Source: Trametopsis cervina
Taxonomy: Eukaryota > Basidiomycota > Agaricomycetes > Polyporales > Irpicaceae
NCBI GenBank assembly: GCA_022385755.1
Contig: MU278373.1
Span: 186,001 to 250,000, forward strand
Length of the DNA: 64,000 bases
Reading direction: 5' to 3'
Below the pieces are notes generated by a model, which worked only from the letters and a program-made list of their open reading frames with translations, was not told the origin of the DNA and did no database searches. The position numbers and the translations under genes are program-made. The first letter of the stretch is position 1; the number at the start of each line of letters is the position of its first letter. Of this stretch, positions 33,334 through 45,344 are shown piece by piece.

Positions 33334-36300
33334 TCATGCAGGCTCCCACGTTGCTCCTCCATGCATAGGGTGGATGCGAGCCTGGTTTGCGTCCCAGCCA
33401 GCTTCAGGTGTCCTCCCAGAGGAGTCCGTCGTGCCTTGGATGGTCGCAGGTGCGGTCACGAACGACTGGTCGGCAGTGCTGATGTCGGGCATGCTCTCTT
33501 CAGTGTGCACTACACGTCCAGGGATCGGGACAGGAGACGTAGGGCTTGCGGGTGCTGGCAACGGGGATGAGGGACCTTCGGGAGCTGTATCAACGACCGT
33601 GGGTGCTGACGTAGCAGGCCTCTCCGTCTGGCCACTGCGCTCAGATGGAGCGATACGAGAAATCTCAGAGGCGAGTCGTTCTCTACGAGCTATAGCTGGC
33701 ATTAACAGCTCCTCTCCCAAGATAGACTCAGTCTCCGAACTCGTGCGCTCTGGCAGCTCTGCGATGTCAGAGACGTCATCCTCCTGCATACCACTTATCT
33801 CAGTCCGCCATCCTCGCCGCGGGTGTCCAAACGTGTTGTTCTCGGGGCTGCTCGGCGTAGGGTCCGGCGAGGTCGAATAGTACGGCGAATCAGAGAGACG
33901 GGCCATTGAGTTCGCGCGGGAGCGCACGTCTCCGGACGACCGGGACGCAGCACTCAGTGATTGTATGAGCGATTGTGCTCTGGAACGAGCGGAATCAGAG
34001 CGGGAGTTGGACGAGCTGGTGCGGGAACGGGAGGCAGTGCCAGAGCGGGAACGAGAACCATTGGCCCTGCGCTGAAGTCCACTTGCAAACTGGCGCAGAG
34101 ACGTCCGTGAAGCACGAGGGCTGGTGCCGGGAGAGAGCAGCCCGACGCTGTCCTGCTGCTCGGCCTCTTCTACGGATCCTTCTGCCTCAGGTACATCCAT
34201 CAACGAGTCGTCGTGCATCGGACCCTCTTCCTCGTCGGAATCAAGCACGAATGCCATGGGAATAGGGCCGAACGTCATCGACATATCACTCTCCGTACGT
34301 GTGCGTGCGCTGTCTGCACGTGCGCGGGCATGTCTGCCAGGGAACACGACTGGAGATGTTGAACTCTGTGAGCTAGGGGACGACATAGGGATCGGCACGG
34401 TGCCGGCTCTGGCACGACGATGAGGGTGCCGAGGAGGCATGGGGATGACACTGCCAGTCAGTCCTACTGGACTAGGCCCGTTGGAGGAACTGGGGTGCGA
34501 CAGCGGTGAGTCGCTCGATTCCCGGTTGCCTGTTGACTGCGTCGACTGCGAGACTCGTGTGGACTGGCCAGATCTGGAAGGCGTGGAGTGCGTTTGTTGT
34601 GAGGGAGGTGTGGAGACCTGGTGAGGGCTCAGTTGTGACGTGGACGACAGGCTCGCGCGGCCTGAAGTGGGTCGTCTGAACGAGAATGGATAGCGTGATA
34701 CGACGGGTCTTCCGAGACTCGACATGGAACCTGACGTCCTTCTGTCATCAGACACAACCTCGCTGCTCTCAACATCGCCAGAGTGAGACTCATCGTCTTC
34801 CTCCTCCTCCTCTTCTTCTTCATCATCGTCATCATCGCCCTCCTCCACTTCATCAGATGTCGTGACTTCCTTGTGCTGTTCTGGTTCCGGCGACGGAGGG
34901 AAAGGAATAGGATCCTGAGAAGAGACCTGCGACCTCGAGCCGGTGAACGGGTAGGGAAGCTTCTCCAATGGTCCTGAAGGAGCTGCTGCTTCCCTCTCTC
35001 TTTGAATAACCACAGGGAGAGGCGGTTCAATGCTGGAGGCGCCCGTATCAAGGTCATGATCATCCACTTGCATATCGACTACCTGAGGGCTTTCAAACAG
35101 ATCGCCTGAGAGCACCCCGCGCCGTGCGGCATGGCGCTCTTGCCCTAGACCTATAGCAGCAAAGACCTTCTCGATCCCATCGAACGGTGCAGTCCCGGTA
35201 GGGGTGTCCACGCCGAGATAGTCTTTCTTCGGACCAGACCCACTGTTCATGCGAGGGTGCTTGTTCGTGAGGCAGAACTCGTACGTATCGATGACACGCA
35301 AGAGTGTGTGCTCCCGCCATGTCCATGGTAAGCTATCGCCCTGGATGAAGTTGTCCTGGGATAGCGTCGTGACCGTCTTCTCAGCATCCTCCTCTTCCCA
35401 TCGAAAACGCGGACCGCACAGGCCGGCACAGCCGTGACCACTGATAGCCCACAAGCCAGTCCTAAATGGTCGCAACATCCAGATCAGCTAAGGGCATGTT
35501 GGTGCAGCAAAGTTTGGTACTAACCAGCTTACGAGTAGTACGAGCAGACGCCATGCCGTCCAGGCAGCATTGGCTATGAGTACGCCACGAGCGTAATCTG
35601 TCAACGTCTGATCTGAGGAACGGAAATAAGTCCCATCTCTGAGACCAACACCAGCGTCTGCTTGAGCCAGCTCGCTCGCCTGAGGTGTCCAGAAGGACAG
35701 AAGCAGCGCCAGAGAGAGTGCCGCACGCGGCAGGAGGAGAGCGACCGTCGGAAGATTCTGCGAATAATAGTAGAACGTCTCTGCCAGTCCGTCGCGGAAG
35801 CCACCGTGCTCTGGCAAGAAGGCGGAGGCGCGAATATGATACAGGAAGCAGAAGTTGGTGTAGGAGGTCATTGCCGTAAGGTTGAACGCGGGAGAAGAGA
35901 AGTAAATAGGGAGCATTAGAGGGCGCTCTAGATTAATTTCCGTTAGCTGCTATGGGTGGGAGAACGTAGATCACTACTCACTAACTCTCCATCGCCGGAT
36001 GAAAGAATACACCAACTCATACATCACGAACACGACGAAGACCTGAGTCACCCAGCAAGCAATGTAGGCGGCAGCTCCGAGCGACCAGTTCCTGCCAGAG
36101 CCAGGAACACCAGGAGCAGCAGGATTAGGGTGTTTAGCAACCCTAATTGTACGCCGGTCAGCGAAGAGTGCGAGATGAGGAAGCGATTACTCACAATAGC
36201 AATATGAACGCAACGTTGAAATCAAAAAATGTCTGCAAGGGGATATGGGAGAAGACGAAGAGTGGGAAAAGGTAGTACCATATGCGCATCTTCCAGGACG

Positions 36301-36838
36301 GATTTCTTAGAAGCTCTGCATGCAGCGACGCGGATCTGAACCGCGGGCGAGGAACCGCAGCGCCGGAGGAGAACAACGTCGTCGACCTCCCTGCACTCGT
36401 GGCGCGCGACCACACTCGATTATGGGCGCCCGAATACAGTCGCGATGGGTCGGTGGATTCTCGACGAGGGTGCTGCTGCTGCTCCTTCTCCCCATAAAGT
36501 GAGTTCTGGAGACTGACTATGCGCACCGACCTGGGAGTCGGCCTCCGACCGCCCACGAAGGGTTCATTGCTGGGACCCGCTTCATTGAACATGCCTAGCG
36601 CTGACGAAGAGTGAATCGTCGAACGAGGGCCTGGAGGGGGTGGTCGTTTAGGGAGCCACGACGGGTAGCCTTCCGACGTCGACGAGTCCTGTTGAGGGGA
36701 CTGAGGTGAAGCAGATGACGGTTCGGTGGTAGCCTGGGGTCCCGCCCGTTGTTCGAACTCGATTGGCGAGCTACTTTGTGAGGAGGATTTTGGCGTCGGC
36801 TGCGATGAGACCGTGGGTTCGTGCTGAGAACGTGACAT
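33334..36838 (-). CDS. Large multi-pass membrane protein with long Ser-rich tail, function unknown
   Basis: Starts at the ATG at 36838 (MSRSQHEPTVSSQ). About 190 Ser/Pro-rich residues precede the membrane region, which begins at KMRIWYYLFPLFVFSHIPLQ and is spread over several exons (about 36300 to 35400): a second segment near AAYIACWVTQVFVVFVMYEL, a third around LTAMTSYTNFCFLYHI, a fourth PTVALLLPRAALSLALLL and a fifth GVLIANAAWTAWRLLVLLVS. The last exon (35478-33334) is 2.1 kb and encodes a mostly disordered tail with a poly-Asp/Glu block near 34783-34860, Ser/Arg-rich repeats and no recognised domain. Introns lie near 36190, 35930 and 35480. Topology suggests a membrane-anchored scaffold with a long cytosolic tail; that is inference, and I recall no characterised homologue. 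Confidence 0.7.
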
Positions 36839-38876
36839 GGTCCGTGTGTCAGTAAGAGCATCCAAGACGTAATTAGGGCGTAGAAGTAGATAGCAAGCAA
36901 GAATAGTCCGTATGGGTTTTGAGATAAGTAGGATGAGTGAGATGTTTCGCGTATCGGAGACGATGTGCGGGCCAGGCACGTCGAGCAGTGGTCAAAGCTC
37001 TGGCGATGCGAGGGCTCCTTGAACGCGAGAGCCTCGTGCGGAGGTCTGCCTCGTGGTGAACCTGGGGCAAAAGACAAGAGACGCGTTCGGAGGGTGCGCC
37101 AAAGATCAACTTACCCAGAAAGGCACAAGCTAATAGCCGAGGGCAGCTGAAGGCGCGGTTGTTCCGATGTGATACTTTTGATGGATCCCACGTGGGAAAA
37201 GGATGCGAAAGAGCGACGGCGAACAGCTTCGAGCTGTGAAACAACGACGGTAATGTAAAAGAATGTGGTCAAGAGTGGAAGATGAGCGGACTGCAGTAGA
37301 GCTGGTAGAAGGTAACCTAGGGAGGAACATGCATATGGAAAGCGCTATTGTTGCTTGATGCGCGACTAGCCCGACGTTGCTACGTTCGGCTTTTCCACAT
37401 AAGCTCGGCGTTGCGCAGGTGTTGTTTTCTCATTGTACTGTTCTGTGGGTCCGTTGCCGTGCGGAAGCCATTATATAGCGTGTGCGGTTGTCGCATTGTT
37501 ATGAACATTCTTGTGGGTTGGAGACGCGTGGGTCAGCCACCGGACTCGTGTCTGGATTTTATAAATCCCAAACAACGTACTATATTTTGCGACACTACTA
37601 TGAGATGCATAAGATGTGAGAATCAGTGGCATGCAGGTATTCTGCGGCCACACAACAGTACCTGCCAATTTGGGATCAGCATTTGATCGGCAGATACCGC
37701 ACAGTCGAGCGCCAGTCCGAATCTCTTGTGGCGTCAACGATCCCCGAAGCTTCCTTCCCAAACCTTGCACGTTACGAGACATGCCACAGACTTCATTCCC
37801 GCTGGAACACATCAGTTCGAGTACGACAAGTTCTTTTAGCGCGAGGGTGCTCAACTACAACGCTCACCCTCGGTGCAATAACGTTCCGCTGGACCCGTGT
37901 CGAACTCAGAATGAGGCGTCTTCGGTGGCGAACAAAGATTAAATTCTAGTGTGACAGCGCATCAGGTAATCGCAGGCATTCTGTTGGCTGCTTATTGGTG
38001 TTGATGTGCAGTATTACTACCTCCGGTGCAGCTACGCCAGAACCAGTTACACGTCTTATAATCCCAGTTGTGTTCAACGATGAGTAGTCATGGGCTCGGG
38101 CATTCATCGTCAGACGAGTCTCTACCAGTAAATTGGTACGTCTTTTATACTGCACGGGCAACTACACTGTTTGCTAATTTATCCATACCTGCAACAGCTG
38201 CCGAACGTACGCGCTCCCTTCCCCAAACAATCAAGACAACGGCACAGTTTGCGTCATTCTGTCAAGTTTCTCTCGAGATGCCACTGTACCGCACAAGACA
38301 CATTGCGATGCAGATAGCGAAAGCTCTCCCAGCCACACGACGTTGTACCCCATGTGGCCGCAGGTGCGTACCCCCGGACGATTGATAGGCGCAATCCTGA
38401 CATTTGAGTTCAGGAATGCAACTTGGCCGCGTCATGTACCGGACCTGCAAAATTCGGAACGTTGACAGTCTCCACTTTGACAATCGTTATCTACGCTGCC
38501 TACAAAAGGTTTGTTCAGCCTGTGTTCATCCCGCGGACGTACGTGGCTTACATGTCATTCCGATGCAGGTCGAGACGTCATTTCGGGCGTGCCTGCAACG
38601 CGGCTTGCTGATCCTCATTGGAGGCGCGGCTTATCAGGCAGCACACAAGGTCCGCCATCGACACTGAGAAATGGAGTGGAGCCGGTGTAGGGTCACTAGG
38701 ATTTCGTAAGACCGTACGGGACCTGCAAACTCAAACATGACAGGTAAATGAATCGCGGCCTACTTTATTGTTTTCTGTGATCAAACATGCAGCAGTAAGG
38801 AACGGTATAAAAGGGCATGATGAACGTCCCTGATCACACAGAGTTGACTACTCCCCTGATTCTTGCCTCCGCCACA
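36839..38876. other. Intergenic, about 2 kb
   Basis: Promoter of the large membrane-protein gene on the left and of the DyP peroxidase on the right. ORFs in between (for example 37616-37949 and 38068-38385) have no domain, no signal peptide and no splice logic. No transposon termini were seen. Confidence 0.45.
38806..38812 (+). promoter_or_regulatory. TATA box of the DyP peroxidase gene
   Basis: TATAAAA lies 71 bp before the ATG at 38877. A start of transcription 25-35 bp downstream would fall after the in-frame ATGs at about 38819-38823, which supports 38877 as the true start codon and fits a short leader. Confidence 0.6.
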
Positions 38877-40722
38877 ATGCGCCTGCTCAAACTGGTCGCA
38901 GCTTCCGCCTCTTTCCTGGCGCTCCTGCCCTCTGCGCTGAGTGCTCATCTGCCAACGAGAGATGAGTTAGAGAAGAGAGCAACGCGCACCAGCCCTCTTC
39001 TCGTGGGTAAGTTGTAGTCACGTTCGCGGCTTCTTTCTTCGTGTGCTGATGAGGCGTATCCAGCATTCCCGGGCCAAGCCGCGCTGCCTACACTGCAGCA
39101 AATCTTGACCCTCAACGCCACCAATGGCTCATTCCTGCCGCTGCAGAACATCCAAGGAGACATTCTGTACGTATTTCATGCCTATGCAGCCCTCATTCAC
39201 CCGCTGATGATATTCGAATAGCGTTGGCATGAAGAAGCAGAAAGAGCGCTTTGTATTCTTCCACATCAACGACGCCCCAACGTTCAAGACCGCTCTCAAG
39301 GCCTATGTCCCTACGACTGTAACCTCGGTTGCAACTCTCATCTCTCCGGCTTCCTCGCAGCCGCTGGCGTTTGTCAACATTGCATTTTCGCAGACCGGGT
39401 TGACGAAGCTTGGAATCACGGACAACCTTGGCGATTCACAGTTCGCGGCTGGCCAATATGCAGATGCACCATCCTTGGGGGACGACACCGGAACATGGGA
39501 ATCTGCATTCAAGGGAACGAACATCCACGGTGTGTTCCTCATCGGTAGCGACCAGGTCAGTGTCGTGACGTCTTGACTGCAAGTACCGGAGCTGATCCTC
39601 CCGCAGGACTCTTACCTCAATACCTACCAGAGCGATATCAGTTCGAAATTCGGCAGCTCACTCTCGGTCGTTTACACACAGAATGCCGTCGTGAGACCAG
39701 GAAATGAAGCTGGTCACGAGCGTAAGTAGTGTGGATTTTCTGCACATAATTACGTTCTCACCACATGAACAGACTTCGGCTTCTTGGATGGTATCTCGAA
39801 CCCCGCCGTCACGGGCTTCAACGCCCAACCGTTGCCTGGTCAGACGATAGTCCTCCCCGGCGTGATCCTCACAGGGCGTCTCGGCGACCTCACCCTCCGT
39901 CCGTTGTGGGCCGTCGACGGTTCCTTCCTTGCATTCCGCAAGCTGCAACAACTGGTACCCGAGTTCAACAAGTACACGCTGGACAACGCGATCCAGAACA
40001 AAGCCGGCAACCTCACCGTCCAGCAAGGCGCGGAATACCTCGGCGCCCGGATGGTCGGACGCTGGAAAAGCGGGGCGCCGACCGACATCACGCCCGAGGT
40101 CGACGACCCGGCGCTCGGTGCTGATCCACAACGGAACAACAACTTTGACTTCGCACACCTCACCTCCTCGCTCGTCAGCGACCAGAGTTTCTGCCCGTTC
40201 TCGGCGCACATCCGCAAGACGAACCCTCGTGCTGACCTCGCGGACTTGAACACGATCAACCATGCTATACGCGCTGGGACGCCGTACGGGCCTGAGCTGT
40301 CTACTTCGGAGATCCAGCAGAACAAGACTCAATCGGACCGAGGCATGGCGTTTGGTACGTCCCTGTGATCGAATTTACTGGGCGAGTTACTTATGAATGG
40401 ACCTTGTCTAGTTGAGTATCAGTCGGCCATCGGGAACGGCTTCCGCTTCCAGCAGATCAACTGGGCAAACACCGCCAAGTAAGCTTGTGTTGATGTCCGA
40501 GAGAACCCTACTGACTAGAATCACAACAGTTTCCCTCCGCTGAAGACTGTCACTCCTGGCATCGAGCCCCTCATTGGGCAGGCGTCGCCTCGCACTGCGG
40601 AAGGTTTGGATCCTGCCAACCAGAGCAAGAGCTACACCCTGCCCCAGTTCGTGATCCCCAAGGGCGGTGAATACTTCTTCTCGCCGTCGATCTCGGCTCT
40701 CACAGGCACTATTGCTGCGTGA
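38877..40722 (+). CDS. Secreted DyP-type heme peroxidase
   Basis: Seven exons (38877-39006, 39064-39166, 39222-39555, 39607-39721, 39773-40354, 40412-40478, 40530-40722) encode 507 aa. The first 23 residues (MRLLKLVAASASFLALLPSA...) are a signal peptide, followed by a pro-segment ending LEKR, a likely Kex2 site. The DyP signature GFLDGISNP contains the distal catalytic Asp. FSAHIRKTNPRADL carries the proximal heme-ligand His and the conserved Arg. LQNIQGDIL and FFFSPSISALTG-like blocks match the two ferredoxin-like domains. DyPs use hydrogen peroxide to oxidise dyes, phenols and lignin-related aromatics; fungal ones are extracellular. Several N-x-S/T sites fit glycosylation. Presence agrees with a wood- or litter-decay lifestyle. 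Whether a surface Trp/Tyr radical site exists was not determined. Confidence 0.95.
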
Positions 40723-41296
40723 GGTGATCTATGGAATGTACAGGAAATTTGCGAATGTGGTGTATCTCATGTATTCAATGCGGATGAACTTTCGACGTGT
40801 ATGCTGCTCGTCTCCGTTCTCTGGCCGCCGTCGACGTCTGCCAGGACGGTTTGAATGTCCGTGCGGGATCGGCTGTCTTGTGGACAAACATGACCCTTGG
40901 ACTCCTGTGCATCAACAGTGCTGCAATGAACGGTACGCTATGCTGACGATGGGAATGAGCGTGCTGACCCCAGGCTATCATACTGCTGACTGTCCTTTGC
41001 GATTCAGTATGTGACTTGAACACGGATATGGCTCCAAGCATTTCTACACAGATGCACTGCCATGATGTGTGCCCTATAACTCACAGCTCATATAATCGCA
41101 CAGTACTACTTGGCAGGTTCACCGGTACGTTAAGACTGACAATCCTGGGAGCACGCTCCCGATTCGGTTATGTTCTGGTCAATTGGTCATCAAGGCGGTA
41201 GTGATTAGCCGGCACGGATATGTTTTAAATTGTTCTTTGCTCGCAACCGCAGCGGCCTGAACCCCTACGTACGGTCGCGGTCCCCTCCCGGGATAC
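40723..41296. other. Intergenic, about 0.57 kb
   Basis: Holds the DyP 3' UTR and the promoter of the Cys-rich secreted protein. No gene or repeat was recognised. Confidence 0.5.
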
Positions 41297-42355
41297 ATGC
41301 GCATGTTGGCGATGACACCCTCTTTTCGACTGACTGTATCCGCTCTTTTCTTCGTGTTCGCTGCGAACAAGTGTGTGTATTGCGTGCTTACCCCTGTCAG
41401 TTGCGTTCTAATACTAACGAGATCTACTATCTCCAGTGCTGTGTTCAGTAGCGGCATATGATATATCACACTTTCATGCCTCAGTAAGGCAACTCCATTA
41501 TGGCAAGAGGTTCGCCTCACCCGGTATACAAGGAAGGGATTTCGAGTGGGCTCCGGTGCTCCCGAAGGCATGTATCTGTTCAATAGTGAAGGGTCCCTAA
41601 CTTCCCGGCTGACATATTTTGTAGTGCTCAAATGAATGCAGTGTTCTAGAACAAGCCTTCACGGTGCGGATTCCTCCATACTTTGGACTCCCGAATCTGT
41701 TTTACTGATCAACCAGCAGGTCTGTACAACATCGGAGTGTATCTGCACGAACGTTGTGGCTGTCGGCTACCGGCGGTGCATGGCATGTTCGATAAGTCTC
41801 GCACAGAACCCATCCCTGTTGCAGGATGCTCAGGGGAGCATGAATGGTATGCGCACCTTTCCTGTACTTTCCCTCAGCCTTCTCAAACCCTACTACTCAG
41901 ACTTCTTAGTCAACTGTGACTCCGATGGATTCCCTCTGTCTACAGAAACAGTTGCTGTTGGGGACGCCACCCTCGCAGTCCCCTCGTTCACCCCATATAC
42001 CGGATCCGTCAACCACTTCCCCACCCAAGTGCCACCCACGGTGACCGTGTATCCCTCTGGCTCAGTCATTATCATCTCCGGCGGGGGTGAAATCTCGGCG
42101 TCGTTCAATTTTGGCAGCACGCCTGTTGCGCCATCCCAGACACTAACAATACAATCGTTACAAACACCCGTTCCGCCTATATCCACTGCTGGAAGCACGA
42201 CCATCATCACGTTCAGCTCACAGTCGAGTGCGTCGATAAATTCTGGTCTCCCGACCAGCCAAAGCAGTGATGCGCGACATCCATGCACTAGTTCATATAC
42301 TTTGTATTATCTGTGGATGCTTGCAAGCGTAGTGATTGCCATTCTACAATATTAA
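41297..42355 (+). CDS. Small Cys-rich secreted protein, probably GPI-anchored
   Basis: The confident part is three exons: 41625-41663, 41720-41846 and 41901-42355. Joined, they read CSNECSVLEQAFTVCTTSEC, then ICTN, RRCMACSIS and FLVNCDSDGFPLS, a regular spacing of about eight Cys seen in small secreted proteins of Agaricomycetes. A Ser/Thr/Pro-rich stalk with FPTQVPPTVTVYPSGS follows. The end, SSYTLYYLWMLASVVIAILQ, is hydrophobic and fits a GPI-attachment signal. A signal peptide was found upstream (ATG at 41297, MRMLAMTPSFRLTVSALFF), linked by an intron with a TACTAAC branch, but the exon between (about 41442-41485) is tentative. The protein probably sits in the cell wall or membrane; its role is unknown. 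Confidence 0.6.
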
Positions 42356-42993
42356 TTCCTTTAGGTACAAGATGAGAGAATACCAGTATCACGTGATCGC
42401 TGCGTTCTATCAGATCATACAGCTACACCGCCTCTTGTGTATAAGTGCACTTTGACCATCCAATGCCGGTCTTCTGGTTGCACTATCGGTTTTCGTCGCA
42501 TCTATGACAGCGAGAGTCCCCATACGGCTGGCGTTGTGGGCAGGGCAATGGCGCGGTGATCATTGGTTGAGTGGTAAGCCGATGGGATCCAGTGACGATT
42601 TGCGGCTTGCTGATAGGCCAAGAAGTCATAGACAGCATGTTACGGTCATATCTGCTATTGTTGGATGTCGTCGACCGCTCACAAGAAGATAGTCTGGCTG
42701 TTGCCCACGCCAGCTGAATTCCATAAAAACCACAAATTGCACGCGGAACAGAGCTCGCACGTGATCCGGCACGTCAGAGTTTGTAGGCTCTCGCGCAATC
42801 ATGTTGCTCGCATTTTAGGTCGATGGCGAAATCGGCCTGGCGCCGCCAAATGCGTGTCGGCTGGCATCGCAGCTGGCGGTGCCCTCTCACCTATATCTAT
42901 CAACGCGGAACCGGGTGCGTGAGCTTCTCCAGCACACTACCATCTACCAGCCCCTCACCCGTCTTTTCCGCCTTTTCCTAAAAGTTGCCGCCC
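42356..42993. other. Intergenic, about 0.6 kb
   Basis: Holds the 3' flank of the Cys-rich protein and the promoter of the F-box gene, with a pyrimidine-rich stretch just before the F-box ATG. Nothing else was seen. Confidence 0.5.
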
Positions 42994-43944
42994 ATGGACT
43001 CCCTCCCGGTCGAGCTGCATTCGCAGATATTCGAGCTTGCATGCATCGACGATGGAACAACGGCTCGCTCACTCTCTCGAGTCTCTCGCTACGTACGAGA
43101 GGTCTCGCAGCCGTTCCTCCTCCAATCAGTCGCGGTCTCCGGCCTCGGCTCGTTGAACGAGCTTATCAAGGTCCTCGAGAGCCTCCCCGCCCGTCGGCGT
43201 AGGGTGAGACACCTATTCCTATCAGATTGGACACCGAAACAGGCGGAAGAAATGGCTGTGTCCGCAGACGACGCATCCATGGAGCGCTATGAGGTCGAGA
43301 GGACGGCCGTCATACGAGTCCTGGACCTGGTCGCCCCGAGCGTGGAGTCGCTCTGTTTAGTCGCATCCTGTCCTTTCAACAGCACACCAGTGATCGCGCA
43401 TTTATTCTCACTACACCTCCCCTTCCTCGAGTCCCTCTCCGTCTCCGGCTTCTACCCCTTCCTCCACCAAGCCAACATGCCGAAACTCGAGCGACTTCAC
43501 CTCACAGGGAATCGCAACCCGCACGGGATGTTTGGAACAGGCGTTTTCGCATCCGGTTGTCCCCAACTCACCCACCTAAAAATCTCGGGACTGGCGTCAG
43601 CCGCGTCTTTCGCCCAAGAACTCGAACACGCACTGCTCCCCAGCAAAAGCAATAGCGAAAAGGGTGTTGCGGGCGTGTTGTTCCCCACATCATTACCGCC
43701 AAGTCTCACGGATTTGAGCGTACGCGCGCGTTTGCCGCTCACTGGCCGCCGTGTATCGTCGTCCGCTCGGGCACAACACCAGAAGATGACGGAGTGCCTT
43801 GCGGGGCTCGAGCTGTGCGCTGACGACTTCTCGGGCTTACGCTACAACTATGCGGAGCACACGGACGACGATGTCCCGTGCTACCAAAACCTGAGGCACG
43901 AATGGGCGAGCAGCTTCATAGCGGGGCAGTCACATTCATCATGA
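42994..43944 (+). CDS. F-box protein
   Basis: Single exon of 316 aa from the ATG at 42994. MDSLPVELHSQIFELACIDD at the N-terminus is an F-box (LPVEL-x-x-x-IF), the Skp1-binding motif of SCF ubiquitin ligases, continuing SLSRVSRYVREVSQPFLLQS. Downstream are weak leucine-rich elements: LESLSVSGFYPFLHQANMPK, LERLHLTGNRNPHG, LTHLKISGLASAAS and LTDLSVRA. Such F-box genes are strongly expanded in Agaricomycetes. The LRR-like part would select a target for ubiquitination, which cannot be predicted. A 26-bp minisatellite lies just after the stop codon. Confidence 0.82.
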   Translation: MDSLPVELHSQIFELACIDDGTTARSLSRVSRYVREVSQPFLLQSVAVSGLGSLNELIKVLESLPARRRRVRHLFLSDWTPKQAEEMAVSADDASMERYEVERTAVIRVLDLVAPSVESLCLVASCPFNSTPVIAHLFSLHLPFLESLSVSGFYPFLHQANMPKLERLHLTGNRNPHGMFGTGVFASGCPQLTHLKISGLASAASFAQELEHALLPSKSNSEKGVAGVLFPTSLPPSLTDLSVRARLPLTGRRVSSSARAQHQKMTECLAGLELCADDFSGLRYNYAEHTDDDVPCYQNLRHEWASSFIAGQSHSS

Positions 43945-44663
43945 TGATCTCTTTTACACGCATTCTCTTTTCACGTCTATCCGTCGCATCCTCTCTCCAC
44001 GTCCATACGTCGCATCCTCTTTCCACATTTATACGTCGCATTCTCCTTTCACGTTCACACGCCGCATTTATATATTCTATATCCTACCCCTCCGTTTCCT
44101 GATAATCTGTTACTGTATGTATTCACCTGCCATAATTAGCTAGCACTCATGTACTGTATCTCAACATCACAAACGGACGAGCCCGATTTCCCCGGACCAC
44201 AACTTCGCTTCTTGTGCATCTTTGATAGACATGAAGACGTTGGGCGAGGATGCACAGGTTTGTGCTTCTGACCCTGACATTTCACAAATCGAGAGGAGGT
44301 GAACTGTGCGCAGTCAGTACAAGGGGTATCAATCACCAGAGGCTTGGCCTGCAGACGGAAAGTCAGCCAAGCAGCGTTCAGATCTTTGTCTTCGTCACGG
44401 ATCGATCAGAGCTATGCTGGCCAGATAGAAGACGTCACTATGCTGGTGTTTTACAACTGAAGCTGCATTATTCTTGTATAGAAATTGGTGTTACATGCCG
44501 GGAGAGAAAGCTAACCGCGGGCGAAGCGCAGAAGAAAAGGCTACACTGAGTGTAAAATATAGTAAAAAAAATGCGCGAAACAGCGAAGTAAAGGATGACG
44601 ACAAACAGTGAAAGCGAGAGGTCAAATGAGTTGGCAGATACCGGGAGTGACGCTACACGTCCG
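43945..44663. other. Intergenic between convergent F-box and SUMO genes
   Basis: About 0.7 kb. The first part holds the 26-bp tandem repeat; the remainder is the SUMO 3' flank. No gene was recognised. Confidence 0.5.
43960..44063. repeat. Minisatellite, four units of 26 bp
   Basis: Four consecutive 26-nt units (43960-43985, 43986-44011, 44012-44037, 44038-44063), each starting GCATYCTC and ending near YRTCCGTC or ACGTC/ACGCC, diverged at several positions each. The block is C/T-rich on this strand and starts 15 bp after the F-box stop, so it is probably transcribed in its 3' UTR. Confidence 0.85.
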
Positions 44664-45344
44664 CTATGCTGATCCTCCAACCTCTACAAAAGAAACTAGT
44701 GGTCAGTGGGAGCGCGACGCTGTATGCCGACGCGAACGTACGTTCTACCATCACATCGATCGTATCTAGTCGATGAAGTCAGTAGAAGCTACCACGAATG
44801 CTGTACAGAAAGCAAACGCACCGTTGTCTTCCATGTCCAGGGATGCCGGGGTGTCGTCGTCATTTATCCTGTTACCATCATACAAGAATCTGCAGTGGCA
44901 GGAGGTCAGTACATGGGTCTTACCAAGCTATGAGTGAGGGAGATATGAAGACATAACACGACGCTTCATCCGCCAGAGTCGGCGGATCGGCGGTCATCAC
45001 ATCGCCCTCGCTCGACGAGAGTTGGAGAGGTAGGCCACTGACCGAATGCTCCCAACGTCTTTGCCGACCTTATTGGCATAGGCGCCTTGCAATTTGCTGA
45101 GTTTGGTGTTTCTCTTGATCTTGAAGTACACCTCCTCGCCGTTCTGCGTGAGCACCTGTGTGTCGAGCGGGGCGGGGAGGGGCGTCAGCACGCTGGGCGA
45201 CGGACGCGCAATGCGCAGAAGAGGGAGAAACAGCGACGGTGGGGTGGGTCAGCGGCACCTGACCTTGATGTTAATGGGCGCGTTCGCGTCCTCGGCCTTT
45301 GGCTCGATGTTGTCCTGCGTCGCTGGTTGCTCGGATTCAGACAT
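44664..45344 (-). CDS. SMT3: SUMO (ubiquitin-like modifier)
   Basis: Five exons (45344-45264, 45155-45043, 44889-44822, 44765-44742, 44683-44664) join in frame to 101 aa. After an acidic leader MSESEQPATQDNIEPKAEDA come INIKVLTQNGEEVYFKIKRN, TKLSKLQGAYANKVGKDVGS, RFLYDGNRINDDDTPASLDM and EDNDTIDVMVEQVGG, the complete beta-grasp fold. The Gly-Gly is followed by Ser-Ala and stop, so Ulp1-type protease cleavage would expose the diglycine for conjugation to lysines. SUMO acts mainly in the nucleus on transcription, repair and septin or chromatin proteins. The last two exons are only 24 and 20 nt; omitting them would lose the GG tail, so automatic annotation may be wrong here. Confidence 0.96.

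Noticed and set aside
34629..35063. 144-codon ORF in another frame over the acidic tail, rich in Arg
   Set aside because: Frame shadow of the GAN-repeat-coded Asp/Glu block.
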